From assembly GCA_039105265.1 (NCBI GenBank), contig JAPFFF010000010.1, positions 248,001 through 312,000 of the forward strand: a stretch of 64,000 nucleotides of DNA, written 5' to 3'. This document shows positions 27,242 to 42,172 of the stretch, piece by piece; the stretch's first letter is position 1; each line of letters starts with the position of its first letter. A program made the position numbers and the translations under genes. Source of the DNA: Tritrichomonas musculus (taxonomy: Eukaryota; Parabasalia; Tritrichomonadida; Tritrichomonadidae). Below the pieces are notes generated by a model. The model did no database searches. It saw nothing but the letters and a program-made list of their open reading frames with translations, and was not told where the DNA came from.

Positions 27242-28027
27242 AAGCTTAATCTCAGTTATTCTTATTCAAACGTTTCTCACAAGTGAACAGAGTTAAATAA
27301 AACATAAATCTCAAACACTTTTGTAAGATAATTAAAAACGATTTCGAAATTAAGTAAAATCAATAAAGATTAAATCGCAATATCAATTATTCTTATTCAA
27401 ACGTTTCTCACAAGTGAACAGAGTTAAATAAAACACAAATCTCAAACACTTTTGTAAGATAATTAAAAACGATTTCGAAATTAAGTAAAATCAGTAAAAA
27501 TTAAAGCTTAATCTCAGTTATTCTTATTCTAACATTTCTCACAAGTGAACAGAGTTAAATAAAACATAAATCTCAAACACTTTTGTAAGATAATTAAAAA
27601 CGATTTCGAAATTAAGTAAAATCAATAAAGATTAAATCGCAATATCAATTATTCTTATTCAAACGTTTCTCACAAGTATACAGAGTTAAATAAAACATAA
27701 ATCTCAAACACTTTTGTAAGATAATTATAAACGATTTCGAAATTAAGTAAAATCAGTAAAAATTAAAGCTTAATCTCAGTTATTCTTAATCTAACATTTC
27801 TCACAAATGAACAGAGTTAAATAAAACACAAATCTCAAACACTTTTGTAAGATAATTAAAAACGATTTCGAAATTAATTAAAATCAGTAAAAATTAAAGC
27901 TTAATCTCAGTTATTCTTATTCAAACGTTTCTCACAAATGAACAGAGTTAAATAAAACATAAATCTCAAACACTTTTGTAAGATAATTATAAACGATTTC
28001 GAAATTAAGTAAAATCAGTAAAAATTA
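27242..28027 (+). repeat. Six-monomer cassette (786 bp), first of nine copies
   Basis: Order: (1) H, AAGTGAAC, CATAAAT, CAATAAAGATT tail; (2) S, AAGTGAAC, CACAAAT; (3) H with CTTATTCTAACATTT, AAGTGAAC, CATAAAT, CAATAAAGATT tail; (4) S with AAGTATAC, CATAAAT, TTATAAACG; (5) H with CTTAATCTAACATTT, AATTAAAATC; (6) H, CATAAAT, TTATAAACG. Full copies start at 27242, 34445, 35755, 44400, 51865, 53306, 56450, 57891 and 62475. Variants with an altered first unit start at 39029 and 61034. Pairs lie 10 units apart (34445/35755) or 11 units apart (51865/53306, 56450/57891, 61034/62475). Confidence 0.88.
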
Positions 28028-31000
28028 AAGCTTAATCTCAGTTATTCTTATTCAAACGTTTCTCACAAGTGAACAGAGTTAAATAAAACACAAATCTCAA
28101 ACACTTTTGTAAGATAATTATAAACGATTTCGAAATTAAGTAAAATCAATAAAAATTAAAGCTTAATCTCAGTTATTCTTAATCTAACATTTCTCACAAG
28201 TGAACAGAGTTAAATAAAACATAAATCTCAAACACTTTTATAAGATAATTGAAAAAGATTTCGAAATTAAGTAAAATCAATAAAAATTAAAGCTTAATCT
28301 CAGTTATTCTTATTCAAACGTTTCTCACAAATGAACAGAGTTAAATAAAACACAAATCTCAAACACTTTTGTAAGAAAATTAAAAACGATTTCGAAATTA
28401 AGTAAAATCAATAAAAATTAAAGCTTAATCTCAGTTATTCTTATTCTAACATTTCTCACAAATGAACAGAGTTAAATAAAACACAAATCTCAAACACTTT
28501 TGTAAGATAATTAAAAACGATTTCGAAATTAAGTAAAATCAATAAAAATTAAAGCTTAATCTCAGTTATTCTTAATCTAACATTTCTCACAAATGAACAG
28601 AGTTAAATAAAACACAAATCTCAAACACTTTTGTAAGATAATTAAAAACGATTTCGAAATTAATTAAAATCAGTAAAAATTAAAGCTTAATCTCAGTTAT
28701 TCTTATTCAAACGTTTCTCACAAGTGAACAGAGTTAAATAAAACACAAATCTCAAACACTTTTGTAAGATAATTAAAAACGATTTCGAAATTAAGTAAAA
28801 TCAATAAAGATTAAATCGCAATATCAATTATTCTTATTCAAACGTTTCTCACAAGTGAACAGAGTTAAATAAAACACAAATCTCAAACACTTTTGTAAGA
28901 TAATTAAAAACGATTTCGAAATTAAGTAAAATCAATAAAGATTAAATCGCAATATCAATTATTCTTATTCAAACGTTTCTCACAAGTGAACAGAGTTAAA
29001 TAAAACACAAATCTCAAACACTTTTGTAAGATAATTAAAAACGATTTCGAAATTAAGTAAAATCAATAAAGATTAAATCGCAATATCAATTATTCTTATT
29101 CAAACGTTTCTCACAAGTGAACAGAGTTAAATAAAACACAAATCTCAAACACTTTTGTAAGATAATTAAAAACGATTTCGAAATTAAGTAAAATCAGTAA
29201 AAATTAAATCGCAATATCAATTATTCTTATTCAAACGTTTCTCACAAGTATACAGAGTTAAATAAAACACAAATCTCAAACACTTTTGTAAGATAATTGA
29301 AAAAGATTTCGAAATTAATTAAAATCAGTAAAATTAAAGCTTAATCTCAGTTATTCTTATTCAAACGTTTCTCACAAATGAACAGAGTTAAATAAAACAC
29401 AAATCTCAAACACTTTTGTAAGATAATTATAAACGATTTCGAAATTAAGTAAAATCAGTAAAAATTAAAGCTTAATCTCAGTTATTCTTATTCAAACGTT
29501 TCTCACAAATGAACAGAGTTAAATAAAACACAAATCTCAAACACTTTTGTAAGATAATTATAAACGATTTCGAAATTAAGTAAAATCAGTAAAAATTAAA
29601 GCTTAATCTCAGTTATTCTTATTCAAACGTTTCTCACAAATGAACAGAGTTAAATAAAACACAAATCTCAAACACTTTTGTAAGATAATTAAAAACGATT
29701 TCGAAATTAAGTAAAATCAGTAAAAATTAAAGCTTAATCTCAGTTATTCTTATTCAAACGTTTCTCACAAATGAACAGAGTTAAATAAAACACAAATCTC
29801 AAACACTTTTGTAAGATAATTATAAACGATTTCGAAATTAAGTAAAATCAGTAAAAATTAAAGCTTAATCTCAGTTATTCTTAATCTAACATTTCTCACA
29901 AATGAACAGAGTTAAATAAAACACAAATCTCAAACACTTTTGTAAGATAATTAAAAACGATTTCGAAATTAAGTAAAATCAATAAAAATTAAAGCTTAAT
30001 CTCAGTTATTCTTAATCTAACATTTCTCACAAATGAACAGAGTTAAATAAAACACAAATCTCAAACACTTTTGTAAGATAATTAAAAACGATTTCGAAAT
30101 TAAGTAAAATCAGTAAAAATTAAAGCTTAATCTCAGTTATTCTTATTCAAACGTTTCTCACAAATGAACAGAGTTAAATAAAACACAAATCTCAAACACT
30201 TTTGTAAGATAATTAAAAACGATTTCGAAATTAAGTAAAATCAGTAAAAATTAAAGCTTAATCTCAGTTATTCTTATTCAAACGTTTCTCACAAATGAAC
30301 AGAGTTAAATAAAACACAAATCTCAAACACTTTTGTAAGATAATTAAAAACGATTTCGAAATTAAGTAAAATCAGTAAAAATTAAAGCTTAATCTCAGTT
30401 ATTCTTAATCTAACATTTCTCACAAATGAACAGAGTTAAATAAAACACAAATCTCAAACACTTTTGTAAGATAATTAAAAACGATTTCGAAATTAAGTAA
30501 AATCAGTAAAAATTAAAGCTTAATCTCAGTTATTCTTAATCTAACATTTCTCACAAATGAACAGAGTTAAATAAAACACAAATCTCAAACACTTTTGTAA
30601 GATAATTGAAAAAGATTTCGAAATTAATTAAAATCAGTAAAATTAAAGCTTAATCTCAGTTATTCTTATTCAAACGTTTCTCACAAATGAACAGAGTTAA
30701 ATAAAACACAAATCTCAAACACTTTTGTAAGATAATTAAAAACGATTTCGAAATTAAGTAAAATCAGTAAAAATTAAAGCTTAATCTCAGTTATTCTTAA
30801 TCTAACATTTCTCACAAATGAACAGAGTTAAATAAAACACAAATCTCAAACACTTTTGTAAGATAATTAAAAACGATTTCGAAATTAAGTAAAATCAGTA
30901 AAAATTAAAGCTTAATCTCAGTTATTCTTAATCTAACATTTCTCACAAATGAACAGAGTTAAATAAAACACAAATCTCAAACACTTTTGTAAGATAATTA

Positions 31001-31169
31001 AAAACGATTTCGAAATTAAGTAAAATCAGTAAAAATTAAAGCTTAATCTCAGTTATTCTTATTCAAACGTTTCTCACAAATGAACAGAGTTAAATAAAAC
31101 ACAAATCTCAAACACTTTTGTAAGATAATTAAAAACGATTTCGAAATTAAGTAAAATCAGTAAAAATTA

Positions 31170-31300
31170 AAGCTTATTCTCAATTATTCTTAATCTAACA
31201 TTTCTCACAAATGAACAGAGTTAAATAAAACACAAATCTCAAACACTTTTGTAAGATAATTAAAAACGATTTCGAAATTAAGTAAAATCAGTAAAAATTA
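31170..31300 (+). repeat. J-head monomer (first of five)
   Basis: Head reads AAGCTTATTCTCAATT: A-to-T at position 8 and A at 14. Others start at 33528, 48066, 50948 and 55533. The first four are each followed by a G-head unit (31301, 33659, 48197, 51079); the fifth is followed by an ordinary H unit, the one monomer-level replacement within the 35-unit repeat. All five have CTTAATCTAACATTT and the CAGTAAAAATT tail. Confidence 0.88.
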
Positions 31301-34300
31301 AAGCGCAATATCAATTATTCTTATTCAAACGTTTCTCACAAATGAACAGAGTTAAATAAAACACAAATCTCAAACACTTTTGTAAGATAATTAAAAACGA
31401 TTTCGAAATTAAGTAAAATCAGTAAAAATTAAAGCTTAATCTCAGTTATTCTTATTCAAACGTTTCTCACAAGTGAACAGAGTTAAATAAAACACAAATC
31501 TCAAACACTTTTGTAAGATAATTAAAAACGATTTCGAAATTAAGTAAAATCAGTAAAAATTAAAGCTTAATCTCAGTTATTCTTATTCAAACGTTTCTCA
31601 CAAATGAACAGAGTTAAATAAAACACAAATCTCAAACACTTTTGTAAGATAATTAAAAACGATTTCGAAATTAAGTAAAATCAGTAAAAATTAAAGCTTA
31701 ATCTCAGTTATTCTTAATCTAACATTTCTCACAAATGAACAGAGTTAAATAAAACACAAATCTCAAACACTTTTATAAGATAATTAAAAACGATTTCGAA
31801 ATTAAGTAAAATCAGTAAAAATTAAAGCTTAATCTCAGTTATTCTTATTCAAACGTTTCTCACAAGTGAACAGAGTTAAATAAAACACAAATCTCAAACA
31901 CTTTTGTAAGATAATTAAAAACGATTTCGAAATTAAGTAAAATCAGTAAAAATTAAAGCTTAATCTCAGTTATTCTTATTCAAACGTTTCTCACAAATGA
32001 ACAGAGTTAAATAAAACACAAATCTCAAACACTTTTGTAAGATAATTAAAAACGATTTCGAAATTAAGTAAAATCAGTAAAAATTAAAGCTTAATCTCAG
32101 TTATTCTTATTCAAACGTTTCTCACAAATGAACAGAGTTAAATAAAACACAAATCTCAAACACTTTTGTAAGATAATTAAAAACGATTTCGAAATTAAGT
32201 AAAATCAGTAAAAATTAAAGCTTAATCTCAGTTATTCTTAATCTAACATTTCTCACAAATGAACAGAGTTAAATAAAACACAAATCTCAAACACTTTTGT
32301 AAGATAATTAAAAACGATTTCGAAATTAAGTAAAATCAATAAAGATTAAATCGCAATATCAATTATTCTTATTCAAACGTTTCTCACAAGTGAACAGAGT
32401 TAAATAAAACACAAATCTCAAACACTTTTGTAAGATAATTAAAAACGATTTCGAAATTAAGTAAAATCAATAAAGATTAAAGCTTAATCTCAGTTATTCT
32501 TAATCTAACATTTCTCACAAATGAACAGAGTTAAATAAAACACAAATCTCAAACACTTTTGTAAGATAATTAAAAACGATTTCGAAATTAAGTAAAATCA
32601 GTAAAAATTAAAGCTTAATCTCAGTTATTCTTATTCAAACGTTTCTCACAAATGAACAGAGTTAAATAAAACATAAATCTCAAACACTTTTGTAAGATAA
32701 TTAAAAACGATTTCGAAATTAAGTAAAATCAGTAAAAATTAAAGCTTAATCTCAGTTATTCTTAATCTAACATTTCTCACAAATGAACAGAGTTAAATAA
32801 AACACAAATCTCAAACACTTTTGTAAGATAATTATAAACGATTTCGAAATTAAGTAAAATCAGTAAAAATTAAAGCGCAATATCAATTATTCTTATTCAA
32901 ACGTTTCTCACAAATGAACAGAGTTAAATAAAACACAAATCTCAAACACTTTTATAAGATAATTAAAAACGATTTCGAAATTAAGTAAAATCAGTAAAAA
33001 TTAAAGCTTAATCTCAGTTATTCTTATTCAAACGTTTCTCACAAATGAACAGAGTTAAATAAAACACAAATCTCAAACACTTTTGTAAGATAATTATAAA
33101 CGATTTCGAAATTAAGTAAAATCAGTAAAAATTAAAGCTTAATCTCAGTTATTCTTAATCTAACATTTCTCACAAATGAACAGAGTTAAATAAAACACAA
33201 ATCTCAAACACTTTTGTAAGATAATTAAAAACGATTTCGAAATTAAGTAAAATCAGTAAAAATTAAAGCTTAATCTCAGTTATTCTTAATCTAACATTTC
33301 TCACAAATGAACAGAGTTAAATAAAACACAAATCTCAAACACTTTTGTAAGATAATTAAAAACGATTTCGAAATTAAGTAAAATCAGTAAAAATTAAAGC
33401 TTAATCTCAGTTATTCTTATTCAAACGTTTCTCACAAATGAACAGAGTTAAATAAAACACAAATCTCAAACACTTTTGTAAGATAATTAAAAACGATTTC
33501 GAAATTAAGTAAAATCAGTAAAAATTAAAGCTTATTCTCAATTATTCTTAATCTAACATTTCTCACAAATGAACAGAGTTAAATAAAACACAAATCTCAA
33601 ACACTTTTGTAAGATAATTAAAAACGATTTCGAAATTAAGTAAAATCAGTAAAAATTAAAGCGCAATATCAATTATTCTTATTCAAACGTTTCTCACAAA
33701 TGAACAGAGTTAAATAAAACACAAATCTCAAACACTTTTGTAAGATAATTAAAAACGATTTCGAAATTAAGTAAAATCAGTAAAAATTAAAGCTTAATCT
33801 CAGTTATTCTTATTCAAACGTTTCTCACAAGTGAACAGAGTTAAATAAAACACAAATCTCAAACACTTTTGTAAGATAATTAAAAACGATTTCGAAATTA
33901 AGTAAAATCAGTAAAAATTAAAGCTTAATCTCAGTTATTCTTAATCTAACATTTCTCACAAATGAACAGAGTTAAATAAAACACAAATCTCAAACACTTT
34001 TGTAAGATAATTAAAAACGATTTCGAAATTAAGTAAAATCAGTAAAAATTAAAGCTTAATCTCAGTTATTCTTATTCAAACGTTTCTCACAAGTGAACAG
34101 AGTTAAATAAAACACAAATCTCAAACACTTTTATAAGATAATTGAAAAAGATTTCGAAATTAAGTAAAATCAATAAAAATTAAAGCTTAATCTCAGTTAT
34201 TCTTATTCAAACGTTTCTCACAAATGAACAGAGTTAAATAAAACACAAATCTCAAACACTTTTGTAAGATAATTAAAAACGATTTCGAAATTAAGTAAAA

Positions 34301-34444
34301 TCAATAAAAATTAAAGCTTAATCTCAGTTATTCTTATTCTAACATTTCTCACAAATGAACAGAGTTAAATAAAACACAAATCTCAAACACTTTTGTAAGA
34401 TAATTAAAAACGATTTCGAAATTAAGTAAAATCAATAAAAATTA

Positions 34445-35230
34445 AAGCTTAATCTCAGTTATTCTTATTCAAACGTTTCTCACAAGTGAACAGAGTTAAA
34501 TAAAACATAAATCTCAAACACTTTTGTAAGATAATTAAAAACGATTTCGAAATTAAGTAAAATCAATAAAGATTAAATCGCAATATCAATTATTCTTATT
34601 CAAACGTTTCTCACAAGTGAACAGAGTTAAATAAAACACAAATCTCAAACACTTTTGTAAGATAATTAAAAACGATTTCGAAATTAAGTAAAATCAGTAA
34701 AAATTAAAGCTTAATCTCAGTTATTCTTATTCTAACATTTCTCACAAGTGAACAGAGTTAAATAAAACATAAATCTCAAACACTTTTGTAAGATAATTAA
34801 AAACGATTTCGAAATTAAGTAAAATCAATAAAGATTAAATCGCAATATCAATTATTCTTATTCAAACGTTTCTCACAAGTATACAGAGTTAAATAAAACA
34901 TAAATCTCAAACACTTTTGTAAGATAATTATAAACGATTTCGAAATTAAGTAAAATCAGTAAAAATTAAAGCTTAATCTCAGTTATTCTTAATCTAACAT
35001 TTCTCACAAATGAACAGAGTTAAATAAAACACAAATCTCAAACACTTTTGTAAGATAATTAAAAACGATTTCGAAATTAATTAAAATCAGTAAAAATTAA
35101 AGCTTAATCTCAGTTATTCTTATTCAAACGTTTCTCACAAATGAACAGAGTTAAATAAAACATAAATCTCAAACACTTTTGTAAGATAATTATAAACGAT
35201 TTCGAAATTAAGTAAAATCAGTAAAAATTA
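34445..35230 (+). repeat. Six-monomer cassette, second copy
   Basis: Same unit order as the cassette at 27242. Together with the copy at 35755 it forms a 10-unit pair; its partner in the right large copy (51865/53306) is an 11-unit pair because one extra unit, 53175, lies between. Confidence 0.86.
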
Positions 35231-37326
35231 AAGCTTAATCTCAGTTATTCTTATTCAAACGTTTCTCACAAATGAACAGAGTTAAATAAAACACAAATCT
35301 CAAACACTTTTGTAAGATAATTAAAAACGATTTCGAAATTAAGTAAAATCAATAAAAATTAAAGCTTAATCTCAGTTATTCTTAATCTAACATTTCTCAC
35401 AAGTGAACAGAGTTAAATAAAACACAAATCTCAAACACTTTTGTAAGATAATTATAAACGATTTCGAAATTAAGTAAAATCAGTAAAAATTAAAGCTTAA
35501 TCTCAGTTATTCTTAATCTAACATTTCTCACAAATGAACAGAGTTAAATAAAACACAAATCTCAAACACTTTTGTAAGATAATTAAAAACGATTTCGAAA
35601 TTAATTAAAATCAGTAAAAATTAAAGCTTAATCTCAGTTATTCTTATTCTAACATTTCTCACAAATGAACAGAGTTAAATAAAACACAAATCTCAAACAC
35701 TTTTGTAAGATAATTAAAAACGATTTCGAAATTAAGTAAAATCAATAAAAATTAAAGCTTAATCTCAGTTATTCTTATTCAAACGTTTCTCACAAGTGAA
35801 CAGAGTTAAATAAAACATAAATCTCAAACACTTTTGTAAGATAATTAAAAACGATTTCGAAATTAAGTAAAATCAATAAAGATTAAATCGCAATATCAAT
35901 TATTCTTATTCAAACGTTTCTCACAAGTGAACAGAGTTAAATAAAACACAAATCTCAAACACTTTTGTAAGATAATTAAAAACGATTTCGAAATTAAGTA
36001 AAATCAGTAAAAATTAAAGCTTAATCTCAGTTATTCTTATTCTAACATTTCTCACAAGTGAACAGAGTTAAATAAAACATAAATCTCAAACACTTTTGTA
36101 AGATAATTAAAAACGATTTCGAAATTAAGTAAAATCAATAAAGATTAAATCGCAATATCAATTATTCTTATTCAAACGTTTCTCACAAGTATACAGAGTT
36201 AAATAAAACATAAATCTCAAACACTTTTGTAAGATAATTATAAACGATTTCGAAATTAAGTAAAATCAGTAAAAATTAAAGCTTAATCTCAGTTATTCTT
36301 AATCTAACATTTCTCACAAATGAACAGAGTTAAATAAAACACAAATCTCAAACACTTTTGTAAGATAATTAAAAACGATTTCGAAATTAATTAAAATCAG
36401 TAAAAATTAAAGCTTAATCTCAGTTATTCTTATTCAAACGTTTCTCACAAATGAACAGAGTTAAATAAAACATAAATCTCAAACACTTTTGTAAGATAAT
36501 TATAAACGATTTCGAAATTAAGTAAAATCAGTAAAAATTAAAGCTTAATCTCAGTTATTCTTATTCAAACGTTTCTCACAAATGAACAGAGTTAAATAAA
36601 ACACAAATCTCAAACACTTTTGTAAGATAATTAAAAACGATTTCGAAATTAAGTAAAATCAATAAAAATTAAAGCTTAATCTCAGTTATTCTTAATCTAA
36701 CATTTCTCACAAGTGAACAGAGTTAAATAAAACACAAATCTCAAACACTTTTATAAGATAATTGAAAAAGATTTCGAAATTAAGTAAAATCAATAAAAAT
36801 TAAAGCTTAATCTCAGTTATTCTTATTCAAACGTTTCTCACAAATGAACAGAGTTAAATAAAACACAAATCTCAAACACTTTTGTAAGATAATTAAAAAC
36901 GATTTCGAAATTAAGTAAAATCAATAAAAATTAAAGCTTAATCTCAGTTATTCTTATTCTAACATTTCTCACAAATGAACAGAGTTAAATAAAACACAAA
37001 TCTCAAACACTTTTGTAAGATAATTAAAAACGATTTCGAAATTAAGTAAAATCAATAAAAATTAAAGCTTAATCTCAGTTATTCTTATTCTAACATTTCT
37101 CACAAATGAACAGAGTTAAATAAAACACAAATCTCAAACACTTTTGTAAGATAATTAAAAACGATTTCGAAATTAATTAAAATCAGTAAAAATTAAAGCT
37201 TAATCTCAGTTATTCTTATTCAAACGTTTCTCACAAGTGAACAGAGTTAAATAAAACACAAATCTCAAACACTTTTGTAAGATAATTAAAAACGATTTCG
37301 AAATTAAGTAAAATCAATAAAGATTA

Positions 37327-39945
37327 AATCGCAATATCAATTATTCTTATTCAAACGTTTCTCACAAGTGAACAGAGTTAAATAAAACACAAATCTCAAA
37401 CACTTTTGTAAGATAATTAAAAACGATTTCGAAATTAAGTAAAATCAATAAAGATTAAATCGCAATATCAATTATTCTTATTCAAACGTTTCTCACAAGT
37501 ATACAGAGTTAAATAAAACACAAATCTCAAACACTTTTGTAAGATAATTAAAAACGATTTCGAAATTAAGTAAAATCAATAAAGATTAAATCGCAATATC
37601 AATTATTCTTATTCAAACGTTTCTCACAAGTGAACAGAGTTAAATAAAACACAAATCTCAAACACTTTTGTAAGATAATTAAAAACGATTTCGAAATTAA
37701 GTAAAATCAGTAAAAATTAAATCGCAATATCAATTATTCTTATTCAAACGTTTCTCACAAGTGAACAGAGTTAAATAAAACACAAATCTCAAACACTTTT
37801 GTAAGATAATTAAAAACGATTTCGAAATTAAGTAAAATCAATAAAGATTAAATCGCAATATCAATTATTCTTATTCAAACGTTTCTCACAAGTATACAGA
37901 GTTAAATAAAACATAAATCTCAAACACTTTTGTAAGATAATTATAAACGATTTCGAAATTAAGTAAAATCAGTAAAAATTAAAGCTTAATCTCAGTTATT
38001 CTTATTCTAACATTTCTCACAAGTGAACAGAGTTAAATAAAACATAAATCTCAAACACTTTTGTAAGATAATTAAAAACGATTTCGAAATTAAGTAAAAT
38101 CAATAAAGATTAAATCGCAATATCAATTATTCTTATTCAAACGTTTCTCACAAGTGAACAGAGTTAAATAAAACACAAATCTCAAACACTTTTGTAAGAT
38201 AATTAAAAACGATTTCGAAATTAAGTAAAATCAGTAAAAATTAAATCGCAATATCAATTATTCTTATTCAAACGTTTCTCACAAGTATACAGAGTTAAAT
38301 AAAACATAAATCTCAAACACTTTTGTAAGATAATTAAAAACGATTTCGAAATTAAGTAAAATCAATAAAGATTAAATCGCAATATCAATTATTCTTATTC
38401 AAACGTTTCTCACAAGTATACAGAGTTAAATAAAACATAAATCTCAAACACTTTTGTAAGATAATTAAAAACGATTTCGAAATTAAGTAAAATCAATAAA
38501 GATTAAATCGCAATATCAATTATTCTTATTCAAACGTTTCTCACAAGTGAACAGAGTTAAATAAAACACAAATCTCAAACACTTTTGTAAGATAATTAAA
38601 AACGATTTCGAAATTAAGTAAAATCAATAAAGATTAAATCGCAATATCAATTATTCTTATTCAAACGTTTCTCACAAGTATACAGAGTTAAATAAAACAT
38701 AAATCTCAAACACTTTTGTAAGATAATTAAAAACGATTTCGAAATTAAGTAAAATCAGTAAAAATTAAAGCTTAATCTCAGTTATTCTTATTCAAACGTT
38801 TCTCACAAATGAACAGAGTTAAATAAAACACAAATCTCAAACACTTTTGTAAGATAATTGAAAAAGATTTCGAAATTAATTAAAATCAGTAAAATTAAAG
38901 CTTAATCTCAGTTATTCTTATTCAAACGTTTCTCACAAATGAACAGAGTTAAATAAAACACAAATCTCAAACACTTTTGTAAGATAATTAAAAACGATTT
39001 CGAAATTAAGTAAAATCAGTAAAAATTAAAGCTTAATCTCAGTTATTCTTATTCTAACATTTCTCACAAATGAACAGAGTTAAATAAAACATAAATCTCA
39101 AACACTTTTGTAAGATAATTAAAAACGATTTCGAAATTAAGTAAAATCAATAAAGATTAAATCGCAATATCAATTATTCTTATTCAAACGTTTCTCACAA
39201 GTGAACAGAGTTAAATAAAACACAAATCTCAAACACTTTTGTAAGATAATTAAAAACGATTTCGAAATTAAGTAAAATCAGTAAAAATTAAAGCTTAATC
39301 TCAGTTATTCTTATTCTAACATTTCTCACAAGTGAACAGAGTTAAATAAAACATAAATCTCAAACACTTTTGTAAGATAATTAAAAACGATTTCGAAATT
39401 AAGTAAAATCAATAAAGATTAAATCGCAATATCAATTATTCTTATTCAAACGTTTCTCACAAGTATACAGAGTTAAATAAAACATAAATCTCAAACACTT
39501 TTGTAAGATAATTATAAACGATTTCGAAATTAAGTAAAATCAGTAAAAATTAAAGCTTAATCTCAGTTATTCTTAATCTAACATTTCTCACAAATGAACA
39601 GAGTTAAATAAAACACAAATCTCAAACACTTTTGTAAGATAATTAAAAACGATTTCGAAATTAATTAAAATCAGTAAAAATTAAAGCTTAATCTCAGTTA
39701 TTCTTATTCAAACGTTTCTCACAAATGAACAGAGTTAAATAAAACATAAATCTCAAACACTTTTGTAAGATAATTATAAACGATTTCGAAATTAAGTAAA
39801 ATCAGTAAAAATTAAAGCTTAATCTCAGTTATTCTTATTCAAACGTTTCTCACAAATGAACAGAGTTAAATAAAACACAAATCTCAAACACTTTTGTAAG
39901 ATAATTAAAAACGATTTCGAAATTAAGTAAAATCAATAAAAATTA
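37327..39945 (+). repeat. S-rich block with near copy at 59463-61950
   Basis: Ten S units lie between 37327 and 38767, the densest S cluster in the window, followed by the short unit at 38768. From 37458 it matches 59463 onward at offset 22,005 bp, including the unusual S unit that has AAGTATAC but CACAAAT (37458/59463). Differences: 37327 has no partner, and 38898 has CACAAAT where 60903 has CATAAAT. Confidence 0.84.
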
Positions 39946-40076
39946 AAGCTTAATCTCAGTTATTCTTAATCTAACATTTCTCACAAGTGAACAGAGTTAA
40001 ATAAAACACAAATCTCAAACACTTTTGTAAGATAATTAAAAACGATTTCGAAATTAAGTAAAATCAATAAAGATTA

Positions 40077-40862
40077 AATCGCAATATCAATTATTCTTAT
40101 TCAAACGTTTCTCACAAGTATACAGAGTTAAATAAAACATAAATCTCAAACACTTTTGTAAGATAATTAAAAACGATTTCGAAATTAAGTAAAATCAGTA
40201 AAAATTAAAGCTTAATCTCAATTATTCTTATTCTAACATTTCTCACAAATGAACAGAGTTAAATAAAACACAAATCTCAAACACTTTTGTAAGATAATTA
40301 AAAACGATTTCGAAATTAAGTAAAATCAGTAAAAATTAAAGCTTAATCTCAGTTATTCTTATTCAAACGTTTCTCACAAGTGAACAGAGTTAAATAAAAC
40401 ATAAATCTCAAACACTTTTGTAAGATAATTAAAAACGATTTCGAAATTAAGTAAAATCAATAAAAATTAAAGCTTAATCTCAGTTATTCTTATTCAAACG
40501 TTTCTCACAAATGAACAGAGTTAAATAAAACACAAATCTCAAACACTTTTGTAAGATAATTAAAAACGATTTCGAAATTAATTAAAATCAGTAAAAATTA
40601 AAGCTTAATCTCAGTTATTCTTATTCAAACGTTTCTCACAAATGAACAGAGTTAAATAAAACATAAATCTCAAACACTTTTGTAAGATAATTATAAACGA
40701 TTTCGAAATTAAGTAAAATCAGTAAAAATTAAAGCTTAATCTCAGTTATTCTTATTCAAACGTTTCTCACAAATGAACAGAGTTAAATAAAACATAAATC
40801 TCAAACACTTTTGTAAGATAATTATAAACGATTTCGAAATTAAGTAAAATCAGTAAAAATTA
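40077..40862 (+). repeat. Ten-monomer tandem repeat at the large-duplication junction, left copy
   Basis: Six units match 41387-42172 at offset 1,310 bp: S unit with AAGTATAC, h head, then four H units, two of them consecutive with CATAAAT and TTATAAACG. Flanking pairs 39946/41256 and 40863/42173 differ. The repeat straddles the point where the right copy of the 17-kb duplication begins (41518). Confidence 0.82.
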
Positions 40863-41386
40863 AAGCTTAATCTCAATTATTCTTATTCTAACATTTCTCA
40901 CAAATGAACAGAGTTAAATAAAACACAAATCTCAAACACTTTTGTAAGATAATTAAAAACGATTTCGAAATTAAGTAAAATCAATAAAGATTAAATCGCA
41001 ATATCAATTATTCTTATTCAAACGTTTCTCACAAGTATACAGAGTTAAATAAAACATAAATCTCAAACACTTTTGTAAGATAATTATAAACGATTTCGAA
41101 ATTAAGTAAAATCAGTAAAAATTAAAGCTTAATCTCAGTTATTCTTATTCAAACGTTTCTCACAAATGAACAGAGTTAAATAAAACACAAATCTCAAACA
41201 CTTTTGTAAGATAATTAAAAACGATTTCGAAATTAAGTAAAATCAATAAAAATTAAAGCTTAATCTCAGTTATTCTTAATCTAACATTTCTCACAAATGA
41301 ACAGAGTTAAATAAAACACAAATCTCAAACACTTTTGTAAGATAATTAAAAACGATTTCGAAATTAAGTAAAATCAATAAAGATTA

Positions 41387-42172
41387 AATCGCAATATCAA
41401 TTATTCTTATTCAAACGTTTCTCACAAGTATACAGAGTTAAATAAAACATAAATCTCAAACACTTTTGTAAGATAATTAAAAACGATTTCGAAATTAAGT
41501 AAAATCAGTAAAAATTAAAGCTTAATCTCAATTATTCTTATTCTAACATTTCTCACAAATGAACAGAGTTAAATAAAACACAAATCTCAAACACTTTTGT
41601 AAGATAATTAAAAACGATTTCGAAATTAAGTAAAATCAGTAAAAATTAAAGCTTAATCTCAGTTATTCTTATTCAAACGTTTCTCACAAGTGAACAGAGT
41701 TAAATAAAACATAAATCTCAAACACTTTTGTAAGATAATTAAAAACGATTTCGAAATTAAGTAAAATCAATAAAAATTAAAGCTTAATCTCAGTTATTCT
41801 TATTCAAACGTTTCTCACAAATGAACAGAGTTAAATAAAACACAAATCTCAAACACTTTTGTAAGATAATTAAAAACGATTTCGAAATTAATTAAAATCA
41901 GTAAAAATTAAAGCTTAATCTCAGTTATTCTTATTCAAACGTTTCTCACAAATGAACAGAGTTAAATAAAACATAAATCTCAAACACTTTTGTAAGATAA
42001 TTATAAACGATTTCGAAATTAAGTAAAATCAGTAAAAATTAAAGCTTAATCTCAGTTATTCTTATTCAAACGTTTCTCACAAATGAACAGAGTTAAATAA
42101 AACATAAATCTCAAACACTTTTGTAAGATAATTATAAACGATTTCGAAATTAAGTAAAATCAGTAAAAATTA
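41387..42172 (+). repeat. Ten-monomer tandem repeat at the large-duplication junction, right copy
   Basis: Repeats 40077-40862. Its second unit, 41518, is the first unit of the right 17-kb copy. The block is therefore related both to 24229-25014 (131 units away) and to its local neighbour. Confidence 0.82.

Larger units (their letters stand above)
24360..39945 (+). repeat. Large segmental tandem duplication, left copy (119 monomers)
   Basis: Unit order from 24360 to 39945 is recovered, with gaps, at 41518-61950. The first offset is 17,158 bp (131 units). Reading along: offset 17,158 to unit 28290; 17,027 after unit 28421 is skipped; 16,896 after 30254 is skipped; 17,158 after two extra units in the right copy near 48983; 17,420 after two more near 50031; 17,551 after one extra at 53175; 22,136 after a 35-unit insertion at 54747; 22,005 after 37327 is skipped. 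Gains minus losses equal 37, the exact size difference. Scattered single-site differences include 24753/41911, 25801/42959 and 25932/43090. Upstream, 24098 and 41256 do not match. Confidence 0.86.
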